From the NCBI GenBank assembly GCA_023055425.1, contig JALGPY010000007.1:20408001-20472000 (forward strand): DNA of 64,000 nucleotides. Reading direction: 5' to 3'. Positions within the stretch are counted from its first letter, which is position 1. Each line of letters begins with the position of its first letter. Positions 34,793 to 47,101 of this stretch are shown here, one piece after another. Source of the DNA: Linanthus parryae (lineage: Eukaryota > Streptophyta > Magnoliopsida > Ericales > Polemoniaceae). The notes below the pieces were generated by a model. The model was not told the DNA's origin. It ran no database searches and saw only the letters and a list, made by a program, of their open reading frames with translations. A program made the translations under genes and the position numbers.

Positions 34793-35539
34793 AGGGTCTT
34801 GCATATTCTGGTATTCTGTTCCAGTGAAGTGTAGTTTGATGTTAGGTTTTATGATGAGTGTCATGCAGTTGGGTTATGTTTAGTTTGAATTAGTTATGCG
34901 AAACTATGCAATTATGGAATATATTTTGTCTGTTAATGCAGTTTTTAATTTGGGTTAATTTAATGTTTGTTCGCATTGGTTTGTTGTCCAATCCGAAGCA
35001 CGTATCATTTGCAAGTTTGTATATGGCATCAACCAATTTATTGTATTGGATTAATGATAATATTATATGAATCACACATCACAATATGGGATCATAGCAT
35101 ATTAGATGAATCACAAATCAAAATATAGAACCATAGCAGTTTTACTGTACAAAAACTACAACCACTAAATCCATTGAAGAACAACCAGTAAATGAAAGAA
35201 ATAGTTTCTGATAACCTCTGGTTGTGTCACTGCTATTTGTCATTTACTGGATATCTTCAATAGATTTAGTAATCGTGAATTGATGTGTTTATTATTATGT
35301 TCGGAGTCAAGCTTAGATAGACAGTACGATGTATTCGCAAGATTATATTTATAGATTTGTTGACCCCCATTTTTTTTAAAAAACATTCTCTTTGTCGATA
35401 AGTTATCCATTTAATTATGTTTAATGAAGCTCACCGGTATTCATCATTCGATGTGAGTTCAGTGCCAGAGAACTTGAACATACCACTGGCTAGCAGTCTT
35501 CTAATATAGATAAATGAAGTGAAATAACAGATTATTTAT

Positions 35540-35725
35540 TTGAACATAAAAATCACAGGATAACATGCATGGAGGGACGTAATTGCCATACAGATGAGAT
35601 TGCATTAGTCTGTGTATGGAGAAGAGGTATAACGCTTACAACTTTCTAAATTGTCCTCGACGATTAGATCTTGAATAATATCTGGAGCATCAAATAATAT
35701 TATGTAACAATCACTTTGCCATGAC
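35540..35725 (-). repeat. Partial duplicate of the RNase H-fold gene 3' end
   Basis: Closely matches 36424-36604 (shared: attgccatacagatgagatt, cttgaataatatctggagca). It covers the last codons and stop region of the gene at 36493-37305 plus flank, so it arose by a small tandem duplication of about 880 bp offset. Confidence 0.8.
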
Positions 35726-36492
35726 TGGATATTGTTCGGAGATGAGATTGCATTAGTTTGTGTTGGTTGGTTTTGTTCTGTTCGCTCTTTCTTGTTTTTA
35801 TCATCCCCTTCATCGATAAGTTACAACTTTGACAATGTTAAATGGTGCTCACTGATATTCGTCGTTTGTTATTAGTTCATACCACAGGTGATACAATGTA
35901 TATTACTTGACGTTTTACACATCAGATATATCATGGATGGTGCAAACAATGCACTGTCAATTACTACAACAATTTCATGGGGACCGCATTTTTAATATAA
36001 TGGGTCTTATTATTTAAAAATAAATAATAATGGCCTTTGGTTGCTTTGGGCCAACGTTTATTACGAACGGAACTTTGCATATGTGGGTCTAATAAAATTT
36101 TGCTATTCCAGTTCACCCAAAAGTTATAATTTTTTAAGATTGTAAATTCAAATTATTAAAATATTTAAACTTAATGCCTAGTACTTTGTAAAGATAAAAG
36201 CAGGCCTAAGTGAGCCAAGTGTGTGTGGGCTGAATTTGGTCCCCTTTGTTCGGGTGTGGGACAATGTGCAGTACCTTGCATTGCGGGTTTTGGTGCGGGC
36301 TAAGCCGCATGTTGACACTATAGCGGGCACTATTAGATTCATATCAGCGTTATAATATAAATAATTGAAGTGAACTAACAACTTTTCAGTACGTGAAATA
36401 TAAACTATTGACATAACCAGTATTTGTTTGAAGATGAAAATTAGAGAATAGCATGGGCAGAGTGACATAATTGCCATACAGATGAGATTGCA

Positions 36493-37305
36493 TTAGTCTG
36501 TGTCAGTTGAGGAGGTGTAACGCTTACAACTTTCTAATTTGTCCTCAACAATCAGATCTTGAATAATATCTGGAGCATCATATAATATTTTGTAACGATC
36601 ACTTTGTCGAGATCCCATAGATGCAAGCTGCTCTGCAACGCTATTGTCCAGTTTTTCGATAGGGATCAAGGCTATCTTCATTCGTCTGAGTAATGCATAT
36701 CCATCACGGATCTCACGCCTCATCGAGAGTGGGGCAATAGTCTGCAGATGAAAGATTTTGCTGGCCTCATAGTTGGAGGTCTCAATCTTGATTTCTTTCC
36801 AGTCATTTTCATAAGCCGAATGAATACCTTGATAAATTGCCCACAGCTCACTTTCCAATTGAGTGACACCATCAATTCTTCCTATGAAACCAAGCTGCCA
36901 GTTTTCATTGTCGTCGCGGCAGACACCACCGATTCCACCGGTATTGGTTACCGGTGAGGTAAAACCATGCACACTTATCCTTATCACTCCTTGAAGGTAG
37001 AGAAATAAATATCCAGATATATGTCAGGTGCATATTTCAATTAATGTGGCAGGAAATAAGATATGTCACCGGCTAACTAATATCGTAGAATGTTGTGACC
37101 GCATTACATTTTGAAAGTACTGTATATACGAAAACATGGTAGGAAACTTACTGCGATGGGTCAAAATGGGAGGCGGAGGTGTTTCTTGAAATCGAGTTGC
37201 TGCAGTAACAAACATCGCGAGTGATGGACTTGAAGATGAGGAACTTGCAATAGTTTCATTGCTGGTTACTTCTTCCTCGGAGACTGTTCTTCTGTGTTTT
37301 GACAT
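36493..37305 (-). CDS. RNase H-fold protein, two exons, catalytic acids missing
   Basis: Exon 1 37305-37152 (MSKHRRTVSEEE, Ser-rich), intron 37151-36990 with GT-AG ends, exon 2 36989-36493. The frame is continuous and the product is 216 aa. Exon 2 has the plant RNase H (RVT_3) pattern: GGIGGVCRDDNENWQLGF, LESELWAIYQGIHSA, IKIETSNYEA. The usual first Asp (in .D.A/.DGS) is replaced (VHGFTS) and the second-strand Asp of ETD is replaced by Ser (IETSN). Only the Glu of ESEL is retained, so cleavage activity is unlikely. Such proteins derive from LINE/host RNase H domains. Here it is Helitron cargo, probably captured. Confidence 0.7.
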
Positions 37306-38135
37306 TGCAACGGCTTATTCTATGAATAGATAGTTTATGATCCTTGTTCAGCTGAATAATGGATCTATAGCTTTCTTATAGAAGAGGTGAGTTGGAATGC
37401 ATGGTAGATAATGCCAGATAAAACTGGACAATTGGTCCGTGACTTTGTCAGGCAATTTGCTTCTTTTTATTTGGCTGTTTGCACATTCAGCACTCACTTA
37501 CTGTCACTGGATTCATACGTGGCATGAATGTGTGTATGAACAACAAGAGTTCCGTGAACTACGTTGTCATTGTTCACATGTATGACAGAGGGTATTTATT
37601 ATAAGTGGTATGAATATGTGTATATACGATACTGGCACTCTGTGTAAACGCTATCCTGAATATATACGCTGCAATTCAAGGTATTCTAATATGTGCGAAC
37701 TGATACCATATCCAGAACACTGAAGTTGCTGAAGTTTTTCATTAACAGGTATACTATATTAGATGTGCAGATTATATTCGGTTACGGACGAAAGAAATTG
37801 TGTCAATATTGAATTGACCGAGGACGTTCTAACTTTATAATGGCAGAAATCATTTCTTCGTATTTACAGATGATACTGTGACATACTTGTGAATGTATTG
37901 TTTTTTGTATATTTAAATAAAAGAAGTCGATAATGTAAGAACCATTAGTAGTCGCTTCATTATTAGTTGCGGTAGATGCAGAAAGTGATACAATTTTTAA
38001 CATAACACAACTAAGAGGAAACATCATTGTGAATAGTGCAATGCAATGTAACAGCAATGAGGCAAACATTCGGTGGTCTTTCTCTTCAGATGTTGAGCAG
38101 CACTGTATTTGACTGTGCATGGAATATCAATTTGT

Positions 38136-38806
38136 TTACCATGCATACTGAACTTCCTTCACAACCCATTTAATTACCCTGTGGTTGTTTGGCTGCGTGC
38201 GTTTGAACACGCGAACATACACATTCTCATTTGCATTTTCCATGTTCAAGCCAACCAGTAGAGCTTCTTGTTCCTGAGAAAATAATGCCGTTATTTGTGT
38301 ACTACATAACTATGAGCAGCTGCATATTTCATATGAATAAGTACCCCATTGTGGTTGTAGCTGTTCGGATCAAGTTATGTAATACCTGTGGTGTCATTGC
38401 TGCCAGATTTTCAGCTGTGTTTCGGAGGAGGGTCTCCGCAGCCTGGCCAAAAATCATCACATCCATTATTCCAGTGTCATCTCGCAGTTCCACCATAACT
38501 CGACATCTGTGAAAATGGTATGTAATCATATTATACACGAATGTACCTATGATGTGTGAACTGGTGGTGTTCAATTATAGCCAATGGACTTCGTAAATTT
38601 TAATGTAATCATCAGTTACGAAATAATCAACCTGGGGCTTGTGTTGCATTGTATGTCATTACATACGGGACAGTATGGACGTCGACGTTCACGATTGCAA
38701 CGGTTACATGCATTGAACCAAGTGGTTTGACTGGTCGGAAAGATACGTGTTGATACCCTAAGCCAGGCTTCTTCATACATAGGCTTCTCAGCGTTGGACG
38801 AAGCCG
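38136..38806 (-). pseudogene. RPA1-like C-terminal fragment (DBD-C)
   Basis: Three in-frame exons: ending at 38632 (starts about 38800), 38506-38386, and 38273-38136 with a TAA. The first has EEAWLRVSTRIFP and a zinc ribbon (CNRCN...YCPVC). The second is VELRDDTGIMDVMIFGQAAETLL. The last is EQEALLVGLN...FKRTQPNNHRV. The middle exon is 121 nt, the same length and phase as exon 8 of the full RPA gene at 44146-46690, so the two share gene structure. No N-terminal OB folds were found upstream, so this is a partial duplicate or a degraded second RPA. It might still be spliced to an unseen exon. Confidence 0.7.
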
Positions 38807-40094
38807 GAGAAACAGAAATCAGAACAATGCATTATGAAATAAACATGTTTGAATGAAGTTAAATTAGGATTAAGAGGAGAGATTGAAGAGCAAAGGGCAG
38901 ATACATGCGAGAAGAAGAATTCCGTGAAAGATTGTGCGTAGAAAATACTTATTGTAAATTGAGAAGCCAAAAGTATACGCAGATTAAAAAATAGTATGAC
39001 ACAGTTGGGTATACTGTAATTTCACACATTCTGTGATAACAATAATTTGACGTTTTCTAACTTTACCAGTGACGCACGAATATCTGCAATCTTGGACGGC
39101 ATCATCTTCAGAATACAATGGATTTGTTAGTTGTATACTGATACAATTTCTGAATCTCAATTGTATTGATTGCAATTTGATATTGATTTTAAACATGGGA
39201 AGCAGTTCTTATATAGTGAGTTCTTCCCTAACTGTGCTCACATATTCTGCAATATATAATCAATGTAATTCCTAAATTCGAGGTAACCATTGCAAGTTGA
39301 ATTTTCATCTCGTTATTTCATATGTGTTGATCATGTCTTGAATTGACAGTTCACATTCGTAGTTAATTTCTTGTGCAATTTGCAGAGATAGTCACATGAT
39401 CACAATTACTTCTGCACTATCTGATCAGCGAGTGCTTCCCAAGAAGGTTCATATATCAATGAGCTATTTGGAAGCTTGTCACCTAATTGCATCCGAAATT
39501 GAAAAGATATGCTCTGTAGAGACCTCTGGCAACCGTTCAATATCTGTGACTTTCTGTGTGTAGACTCAGTATGCAGGCAGGTGTATTTCTGCTTCGTCAT
39601 CGGGTATACATTGCAACAAATGCATTATTTGAAGTTTGCATGTGTGGAATCTCAAGGCATTGAATTGTACAACAGCATGTGAGTGTTATAGTTTGATATT
39701 ATTCAATCGGATTCGACAATTGAAGTACTGTTGTTACTTGTGTGCAAGATTTGGCTTTATTATTACTGCAGCTGGAATTGTTAATTTAGGTTCTGTCTGA
39801 AGATGCCAAGTTCAATTCAAATAAAAAGAACACAGATAGATACTTTGATATGTGACAATATATGTGAAACATAATGTAATTTAATGCATTAGATATTAAG
39901 CAAACCATAGACAGAGCTTCGAATTACACGATACATGATGCATGTCATTAAAATAATAGTCATATTGCGACATTAGGTTGTTATGTTTTTTCAAAGATAA
40001 TAATATAGAACAATACCGGAACAGGTAGCTAGAATGACTATATTAAAAGGGATGTCTGGCCATTCTTAGTACACACAACTTTCATACATTGAGG
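38807..40094. other. Helitron spacer, no gene recognised
   Basis: AT-rich with short frames on both strands (for example 39406-39600 minus). None matches a known family to my eye and none is supported by splice continuity. Confidence 0.4.
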
Positions 40095-41024
40095 CTATGC
40101 TGGAAACACTTTCACCCGAAATTTTGGCATCCTCGGATCAACTAATTCCACGGCACATGCATCTCCGGTACGTACATTAGCACTTCTGACAAATTGATAC
40201 CAAGAAACTCGTTTCTTGTCGCTGTTCTCTCCACCTGGAAATTTACAACGGCAGGTCCAAGTTGTATTACTGGAAGTCCCTGTAATGTACACAAGCGTTG
40301 GCCGCTCTTTCAAGTACGCCCTGCTGAACTGAACTGGTATATTCTGTGATGCAAACATAGGGTTGTCAAGCGCTATCATTGCAATTCAATGTAATACTGT
40401 TCTGAATGAAAGTTAATGTTGAAAGTTTACCAGTCCGCCAGACGATTCCAAATGGGTTTTCTGTATTTCAACAGCGAAACATGGGTTGTTGCAGTGAGCT
40501 TTGTAAGAATCAGCCTTCCTCAATGCGCGAGTAGCTTCACGCTTACTCGCATTCGGAACAGAAGCTCCAGAACTATATTCTAGCTCCGATGTAGTGAGAC
40601 CATAGATTCTCACTTTGAATTTCGAATGTCCCTTGTACTTGAAAGTCAACATGTGCCCATATGACAGCGAATAATGTGCTGCAAATTCCTTCCACCCTGT
40701 TGTCAAATATATGTCGTTACCTCTACTTTTCATTTTAATCTCCCACAATCGACCATCTGGGAGTACAAGCTCTGCATTAATCCCAAGATTAGATCGATGA
40801 CGCTGTACAAAGTCATCTGGCAGTCTCTGCAGTGAATAGATGCTTGACATCTTTAGTGAATCTACCTCTTATTACAATTAATATTAGTGTTATTCAATGT
40901 AATTTTTTTCTAAAAGGACACATATACATGTATATATATACACACACACATATATATGCGACATAAAGCCTACCAAGTTGTTGTTATCTTCATCTCGATC
41001 CGTGATAACTCGGAAGAATTTCAT
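40095..41024 (-). CDS. B3 (REM-like) DNA-binding protein, two B3 domains
   Basis: Three exons with GT-AG borders and perfect frame: 41024-40974 (MKFFRVITDRDEDNNNL), 40850-40431, 40343-40095; 239 aa. The first B3 domain spans exons 1-2: FFRVI, LPDDFVQRH, LWEIKMKSRGNDIYLTTGWKEFAAHYSL, TFKYKGHSKFKVRIYG. A second B3 domain begins NPCFAVEIQKTH and continues in exon 3 (VQFSRAYLKE, WYQFVRSANVRTGDACAVELVD, FRVKVF). Two tandem B3 domains with this spacing are typical of plant REM proteins, plant-specific transcription factors. It sits inside the Helitron on the same strand as the RPA genes and shows no stops or frameshifts. Probable captured host gene, or cargo retained under selection. Confidence 0.85.
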
Positions 41025-42865
41025 TTCCAGATAGCTGCAATAGGAATATAGTGTTATGTATTACTGATTGTGGTATATAGAAGACGATCTAAAACATATG
41101 CATGTTAATGCGTTATCTTTGTTCATGCTACACCAGCAATTGGTTCGGCAGAAATTGCGATATGGGGATTGAAATACATGTATGATAATTTACTGAAACT
41201 ATGAATGATCAATGCCGGTGCAAGTTAATTTGCACAAGGTATTTGCTCAGATACGTCATAATGAATTCACAAACTGATGCTATTTCTTCATAACCCTTCA
41301 TACGCAAAATAACAAAATGCATTGGAAACTATCTGGTAAAAATTAATTGTATCTAGCATGATTGAATATGCACCCTTTTTTGTTTAAGGAGCTAGAGCAA
41401 TAAGTTTTGTGTCTAGCGACGTGCTATTTTGCCAAAAATTGAAATCTCTGGACTACCATATATTTTGTAACAAATAATCAGTATTTGAGTATTCGGTGGC
41501 CTGTATATATATATATATTAGTATAATATCCATAATTGGATAAAGTATGGTTGCTATTTCACGCACAAGGTCAATTGTATATATCTGCAATAGGCTGTCT
41601 TGTGAAGCTGCATGTTCCATATGACTGCAATTTAATCTATTAGTGAGATTAACAACAGTAAATTCATGAATCTAGTACTTACAATTTCACATCATATTTT
41701 TCTTCAATCCTTTTTTTTTAGTTTCTTTTTCTGCTCATTATCAAGCCAAATATACCAATGTGTACCTTAAATCGAAACTGAAGATGAACTTCTAATCAAC
41801 AGATATATTTATTTCCATTCGGTACCAATAAGACAAATTTCGGCGCTACGTGGAGTTTACTATTTTTGGATCAAGACATTGATAGCATATCTGTATTAGA
41901 AATCACTAATATAACATATGAAGGCAGTAGCACCCGACAAATGCCAATTAGTTGTTCACAGGAGGAAATCAATATGAGTAGTGTAGATTTCCTTCTGTGA
42001 GCGATTATACAGACAAAGAAAATCCTATTCGGAATCAGGTACCTGTAGAGTGATGATATTAGAACCTGTGACTCGCAGAGATCTGATGACTCGAGTTGGA
42101 GAATCCGTTGCCTAAACAATCACGAATACGAATACTGTGAATAAGTAGATCGCTATGACAGATACGTTATGACATCGAGTATCTGTTCAAAGTTATGATT
42201 GCGAGATAAGTCGGAATACCTGTTAGAGAAAAGTTAGAAATCAGGGAAGATTTGACTGAGAGGATGAAGTTGAAAGGTCTTCTTACCAGCACAACGAATA
42301 TGGGTAGTTGTAAATTTAGGATGTAAATATTGTTTCTTCAAATCTTAAAGTTAGCTCTGCTTTTTAGGTATCAGTGATAAATTTTTATAATGTTATTTTT
42401 TATTGTATTTTATAAATTGGGTGTCCATAATCATTATATTGATTCTCATTTGTAATAATCTTGGTAAAAGGTTTTTGCTTACTGACGTTACTTTTTAATG
42501 TTCTGAAGTAATGGATTTTATGTAGTAAATTGTAATAATAACATATAATATGTGCCCAGTTACGACTTTGACAGTGCAGACAAATTAGGAGATCAAATTT
42601 GGGTGTAAAAAAAGGGAAATAATAATAAAAAAAAAAAAAAAAAAAACAACAAAAAAAACAAAAAAAAAAGAGAGTGGAAAAAGAGGGGAGAGAAGCAAGG
42701 AGAAAAAAAAAAAAAAAACCGAAACAGATGTTACAAGTCGTTAACATCCCAAAATTATGAGTCATAAGTTACTACGAAACGGGTGCAACGTCAAATTGCA
42801 AAAGTACCGTAAAGGACAACATTTAAACTCAAACATCCAGAATATCTTAACAGATTCATTTTCTA
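41025..42865. other. Helitron spacer upstream of the B3 gene, with A-rich tract
   Basis: May include non-coding 5' exons of the B3 gene (a donor-like site follows a purine/pyrimidine-mixed stretch at 42056-42120 on the minus strand). 42627-42719 is a long A-rich tract on the plus strand. No further coding exon is supported. Confidence 0.4.
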
Positions 42866-42956
42866 CTGATCCTCTGCTACAGTTGTTGGAGACCGTTTTC
42901 GCTTGGATCCCGATGATGACGTGCTGGATGTAACCAACCGCCTACTGGCAATGCTC
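42866..42956 (-). other. Candidate terminal exon with basic tail
   Basis: On the minus strand a short open stretch reads SRRLVTSSTSSSGSKRKRSP and ends at a stop near 42866. Ser-rich plus KRKR tails occur at the C-terminus of some plant RPA1-like proteins. It could be an alternative last exon of the RPA gene upstream (44146-46690) or of a lost gene. Not proven. Confidence 0.35.
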
Positions 42957-44145
42957 CCAACTCAATCTACTAAATAAATCTTCAATTTACATCAACCAAT
43001 GCATGTAAATGATGAAACCCAAACCAGAAGGACATAGATGTTGGGTGGTTGGAGAAGATAACAAGCATTGACATTGGAAGGTAACATGTTATGAGTATGA
43101 TTTTGTTAGGCTCAAGGAACTCATGATGCTCATGAGAGAGCTAAATAAGATAATTGTAAATATCAATTAAAAACACAAAGAAAATTCCCGATACCTATCT
43201 CACAAACATTGAATATCTGAAAGCACTGCAATATATGAGCCGCCAGAAGTTTCCCAAGTTTGACTGCACAACCCATATATTATGTAGTTACAGCCCGATA
43301 ATAAGGAAGATTGCCGAACTATATCATTGTAAAACATATTACTCAATATATGTTGCCAAAAAGACAACACCTAATTCAAAGGCAGGTGCAATAAATTGGA
43401 GTTTAGTCTTGCATTGTATTAAGGTTGCATTCTTACTAATAACTGGTTTTACTAAAATCTTGTATTCATCAAACTCTGAATCGATATGTCATCTGTAACA
43501 TCGGCATGATTTGTGCGCAGGTATATTTAACTTACTGCTAATTGCATTAAAACATTGTGTACATAATAGGTTTCGTATAGATGTCTATCAAAGACGTCCA
43601 TTTTACAATGAGACAACAATAATCAGACACTAACTCGAATAATATATGCAAATACATGAATCGTAGAAAATTATTGATGTCAGACAACATTGGATTGCCA
43701 GCAAACAATGCGAAGCTGGATATCTTAAAGGGATGAATGTGCAATGAATAAATATTAGATGTGGTGTAGGAAAATGTATGAAAGAAAAGCACCCATACTA
43801 AACAAACAAAACATTATATGTTATGTTACACATATGTTGTCCAAAAAGTGTACCCAAAAAAATACACAGGTCTCTGCTATGATTGGAGACATTACTTTAC
43901 TCTTCCAATACAACAGATCAGGACCTATATAGTATGGCATCTTCATATGCACAAAACGACAGCCATGTTTTGCTATGAAACTGCACAAAAAAATATTAGC
44001 AAAAAGCATAAAAATAACAACTCTGTAAGCACAAGTTGTTAATTTTATGCACTGCTGTCTCCAGGATGCACTGCTAAATGCAGTCATTGTATCTACATAC
44101 ATATCTGATCACATAGTTTTACAGGCCTTCATCACAGAATTAATT
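42957..44145. other. Helitron spacer, no gene recognised
   Basis: AT-rich; short frames only on both strands. It separates the RPA1-like gene from the candidate basic exon. Confidence 0.4.
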
Positions 44146-46690
44146 TTATGCAAGCTCAACTTGGCGAACACTCCACTTGTTAAGCCAGCGTGGATTCTTG
44201 CTGCTGGATGGAGCCAAGCGGAAATAGAATCGTTTGTCAACCGCTGCATCATTCGCCTTGGACAACACATCGCTTTGTTCCTGCATAGCAATACAAGACG
44301 ACTATACCAATTAACATCCCATGGAATCAGCCGCATTTCAACTCAAAACCGAGAAATCTGGGCCTAGTTAGCTTACATCTGGAGTCATTGCAGACAGGAT
44401 GACCGCACTCTTATTTAGCACTGTTTCAACGGCATGGCCAAATATAGCAACCTCAAGTTCACCACTGCCATCACCAATTCGAACTCCGAGGCGCCCCCTG
44501 CACAATATCAATTTGTTTACATCGCAATTAGAAATCATATACTTGCATGAGAAAGACCCCGTTGCTCACAAATGGATTATTGTGTGTACAGCCATAGATT
44601 ACATGAGTCATTGAATTGATAAACAATAACTTTGAAAAAAATTATGTGAGATTGAACGCGGCATACCATGGTGCAGAAATGCAATCACTTTTTTCACAGC
44701 CTGGGCAAGCAAATACTTCGCCTATCACGTGGTTAGTAGCCCGGTTGCATTTGTTGCATGCGGTATACCACGGCCGCTGACTACAAGGTGCAACAACAAC
44801 AGACACTCTCACCCAGACTTCATCAAAACCAGCCTGCTGCAATGCAAAATAACATCAATTCAATCGGGAATATCATAGATAAATTTGCACGCGACTACAA
44901 TGCTAGACAGGACAAGTTACCGGACTACTTGGTAAGTCTGCAATCCTCACAAGTTTGAACTCAGATGTGGAAGTACTGACAACTTTCTTTTTTAGTAACA
45001 TCTCAGGGTCACTAATAGCATCAATTTTCTCGTAGTTAGCGTCACGCCTGCAATATCTTTAGATTGTTAACATAAACTATCATACGACAACCTATGCACT
45101 ACATATAGGTAGATAATGAAGACAGTTTACCAATCCGACAATTCATCGACCCGTGCATCAGGAACATCAGTCAAGAACATTGTAGACATAGTAGTTTTCA
45201 AGGAGAATCCTGGGAGACACAGGCAAAACCATTTATGAACATAACAGTAGGTGCAAACATAACATATCATACCTCAACATTTCAGCAGAAGACAGCATGT
45301 TCATACCTGAGTATTTCGATGCCACAACATTAGTGACGATGACCACCGGCTGGGACTTTGCTAACTTGGCCAGTTTTTCTGCATCAGTGGTTGCTATCTC
45401 ATCCCAAGCTGAAAGGCACACTGGACTCAAACTGTTTGGCAAGGCAAATGAAGTTAGAGAAACAGCAAATATATAGAGTGGTTAAGATTCAGCAAGGGGA
45501 AGGGGAAAGACACCACATGATATCATCGATTACACAACAATTTTCAGCATCATAAACAACTAAAGACATCTTACATATATATAACATGTATATTTCATAT
45601 CTGAATTCCATACCAGTACGAACAAAACAAAATTGATGGATCAAAAGAACATACAAGTGTTGTACATGCTCATATTAATTTATCAGGCAAATCAAGAATA
45701 TCTTCATTGCATACACCGATGGTTGATTCCTCACAGCTCACATTGTACAAGCTTAATGTTGATCTGGGATACTTTCGTTCTTCTATTACTTTACAGAGCA
45801 TAACAAAGCAATATTTGCAGTGTAGGAAACAATATTTAACTATATTATCATTTTAAGAACTTCCACTGCCTATAATGTGATCATACCTAACTAACAAAAA
45901 TAGGCGCAGAACAGTATATTAGAAGTAAGCAAGGCACATCCAAGAACTTACGTATCGTCGACAACAACTATATCTCGAACCTTCGAACGAGCAATCGAAT
46001 CCTTCCATGGCACAGTTTTCGGCGACATGACAGCTATGACTATCACTGCAACATCTGCACATAGATACATATATTGTGAGTATGTAAATTTTTATGGAAC
46101 AAAGAAACATAGCCACGACAAGCACAGCAATAACAACCACAGCTAAATACAAGCAACGAATAAAAAAACTCAGCAAGCGATGCAGTGCTAAAATATTGGG
46201 GAAACTACCAAATTTGTCAGGTTTCCCGATGAGATCGCGGGCGTCAGTCAGATTCTTGAAATTGAATGTAGTAGCTCCCCTTTCATCTGCAGCATCTTCG
46301 ACTGGTACAATTTTCATCTGAGGATCCAGAACAAGGACATAATCGTGGTCAATGTAGCGATGTTGCGGGTTAACACGGCGCACAGCTCCATCACTGAACC
46401 AGTATGAATGATATGGATGCAGCTGTTTGTCAAATGTTTCAATTTCACCGTCAAAAGCTGTGGCTTGTATCTTTTTACCCTGCACAGCACAAAGCAGGTA
46501 ACGATGATTATACCACAGGTTTTGGATGAGGTCAATGGACTACTCGCTAACTAACCTCGCCATCACAAAGGACATATCGCTGATACTTAGTGTTGCCAAA
46601 ACGAGCTGTTGTTGCACGGTACTTCTCAACAACACGAAGTTTAATCTTCCATTCTTTCAATTGATCAGTCAGGGCAGATAACTTCAGCAT
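44146..46690 (-). CDS. RPA1-like single-stranded-DNA-binding protein, 9 exons, intact frame
   Basis: Exons: 46690-46556, 46479-46209, 46045-45952, 45431-45307, 45209-45131, 45047-44921, 44836-44667, 44497-44377, 44280-44146. All introns are GT-AG, the phases fit throughout, and the product is 418 aa. DBD-A: LKLSALTDQLKEWKIKLRVV, YRYIDHDY-like block, NFKNLTDARDL. DBD-B: VIVIAVMSPK, VRDIVVVDD, LSAWDEIA, QPVVIVTNV, SLKTT. DBD-C with zinc ribbon at about 303-325 (ACNKCN, CPGC), then RIGDGSGELEVAIFGHAVE. It resembles the large RPA subunit but lacks the N-terminal RPA70N domain. Autonomous plant Helitrons encode such proteins, thought to assist rolling-circle replication. The start is taken at 46690; an acceptor at about 46705 leaves room for an upstream exon. 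Notably intact beside a broken helicase. Confidence 0.85.
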
Positions 46691-46954
46691 ATCACTTTCC
46701 ACCCCTAGTTTACAACAGCAACACACAAACAGCGTATATAAGCACCACATTTGTAGTTACACGCTTTTCAGATCGTAAAAAAAATCAATGCATAATCACG
46801 CAATCATTTAACTTTGCAGCAAGTACATTTGATATAGCAAAATCAAGCGAACAACAAATATAAACCACAATATTGCAACCAGACAAGATTATAGCAAGCA
46901 CATATTCGGGGCCATAATTTCATGCATCGTATTTCCAGTGACACGGACGAAAAC

Positions 46955-46960
46955 ATAACC

Positions 46961-46993
<33 letters not shown>

Positions 46994-47040
46994 AAAAAAA
47001 AGAGATAATAATAACAATAATAATAATAATAAAACAAAAA
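46955..47040. repeat. A-rich/AAT low-complexity tract in the Helitron
   Basis: A-runs interrupted by gaga, followed by ataataataacaataataataat, just downstream (element sense) of the helicase remnant. Confidence 0.8.
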
Positions 47041-47101
47041 AGATTATATATATATATGTGTGTATGTATATAGTATATGCTATTCCTATTGCGAATCAAT
47101 A

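Noticed and set aside
42400..42765. Minus-strand ORF rich in Phe/Tyr
   Set aside because: Produced by translating an A-rich tract; not a gene.
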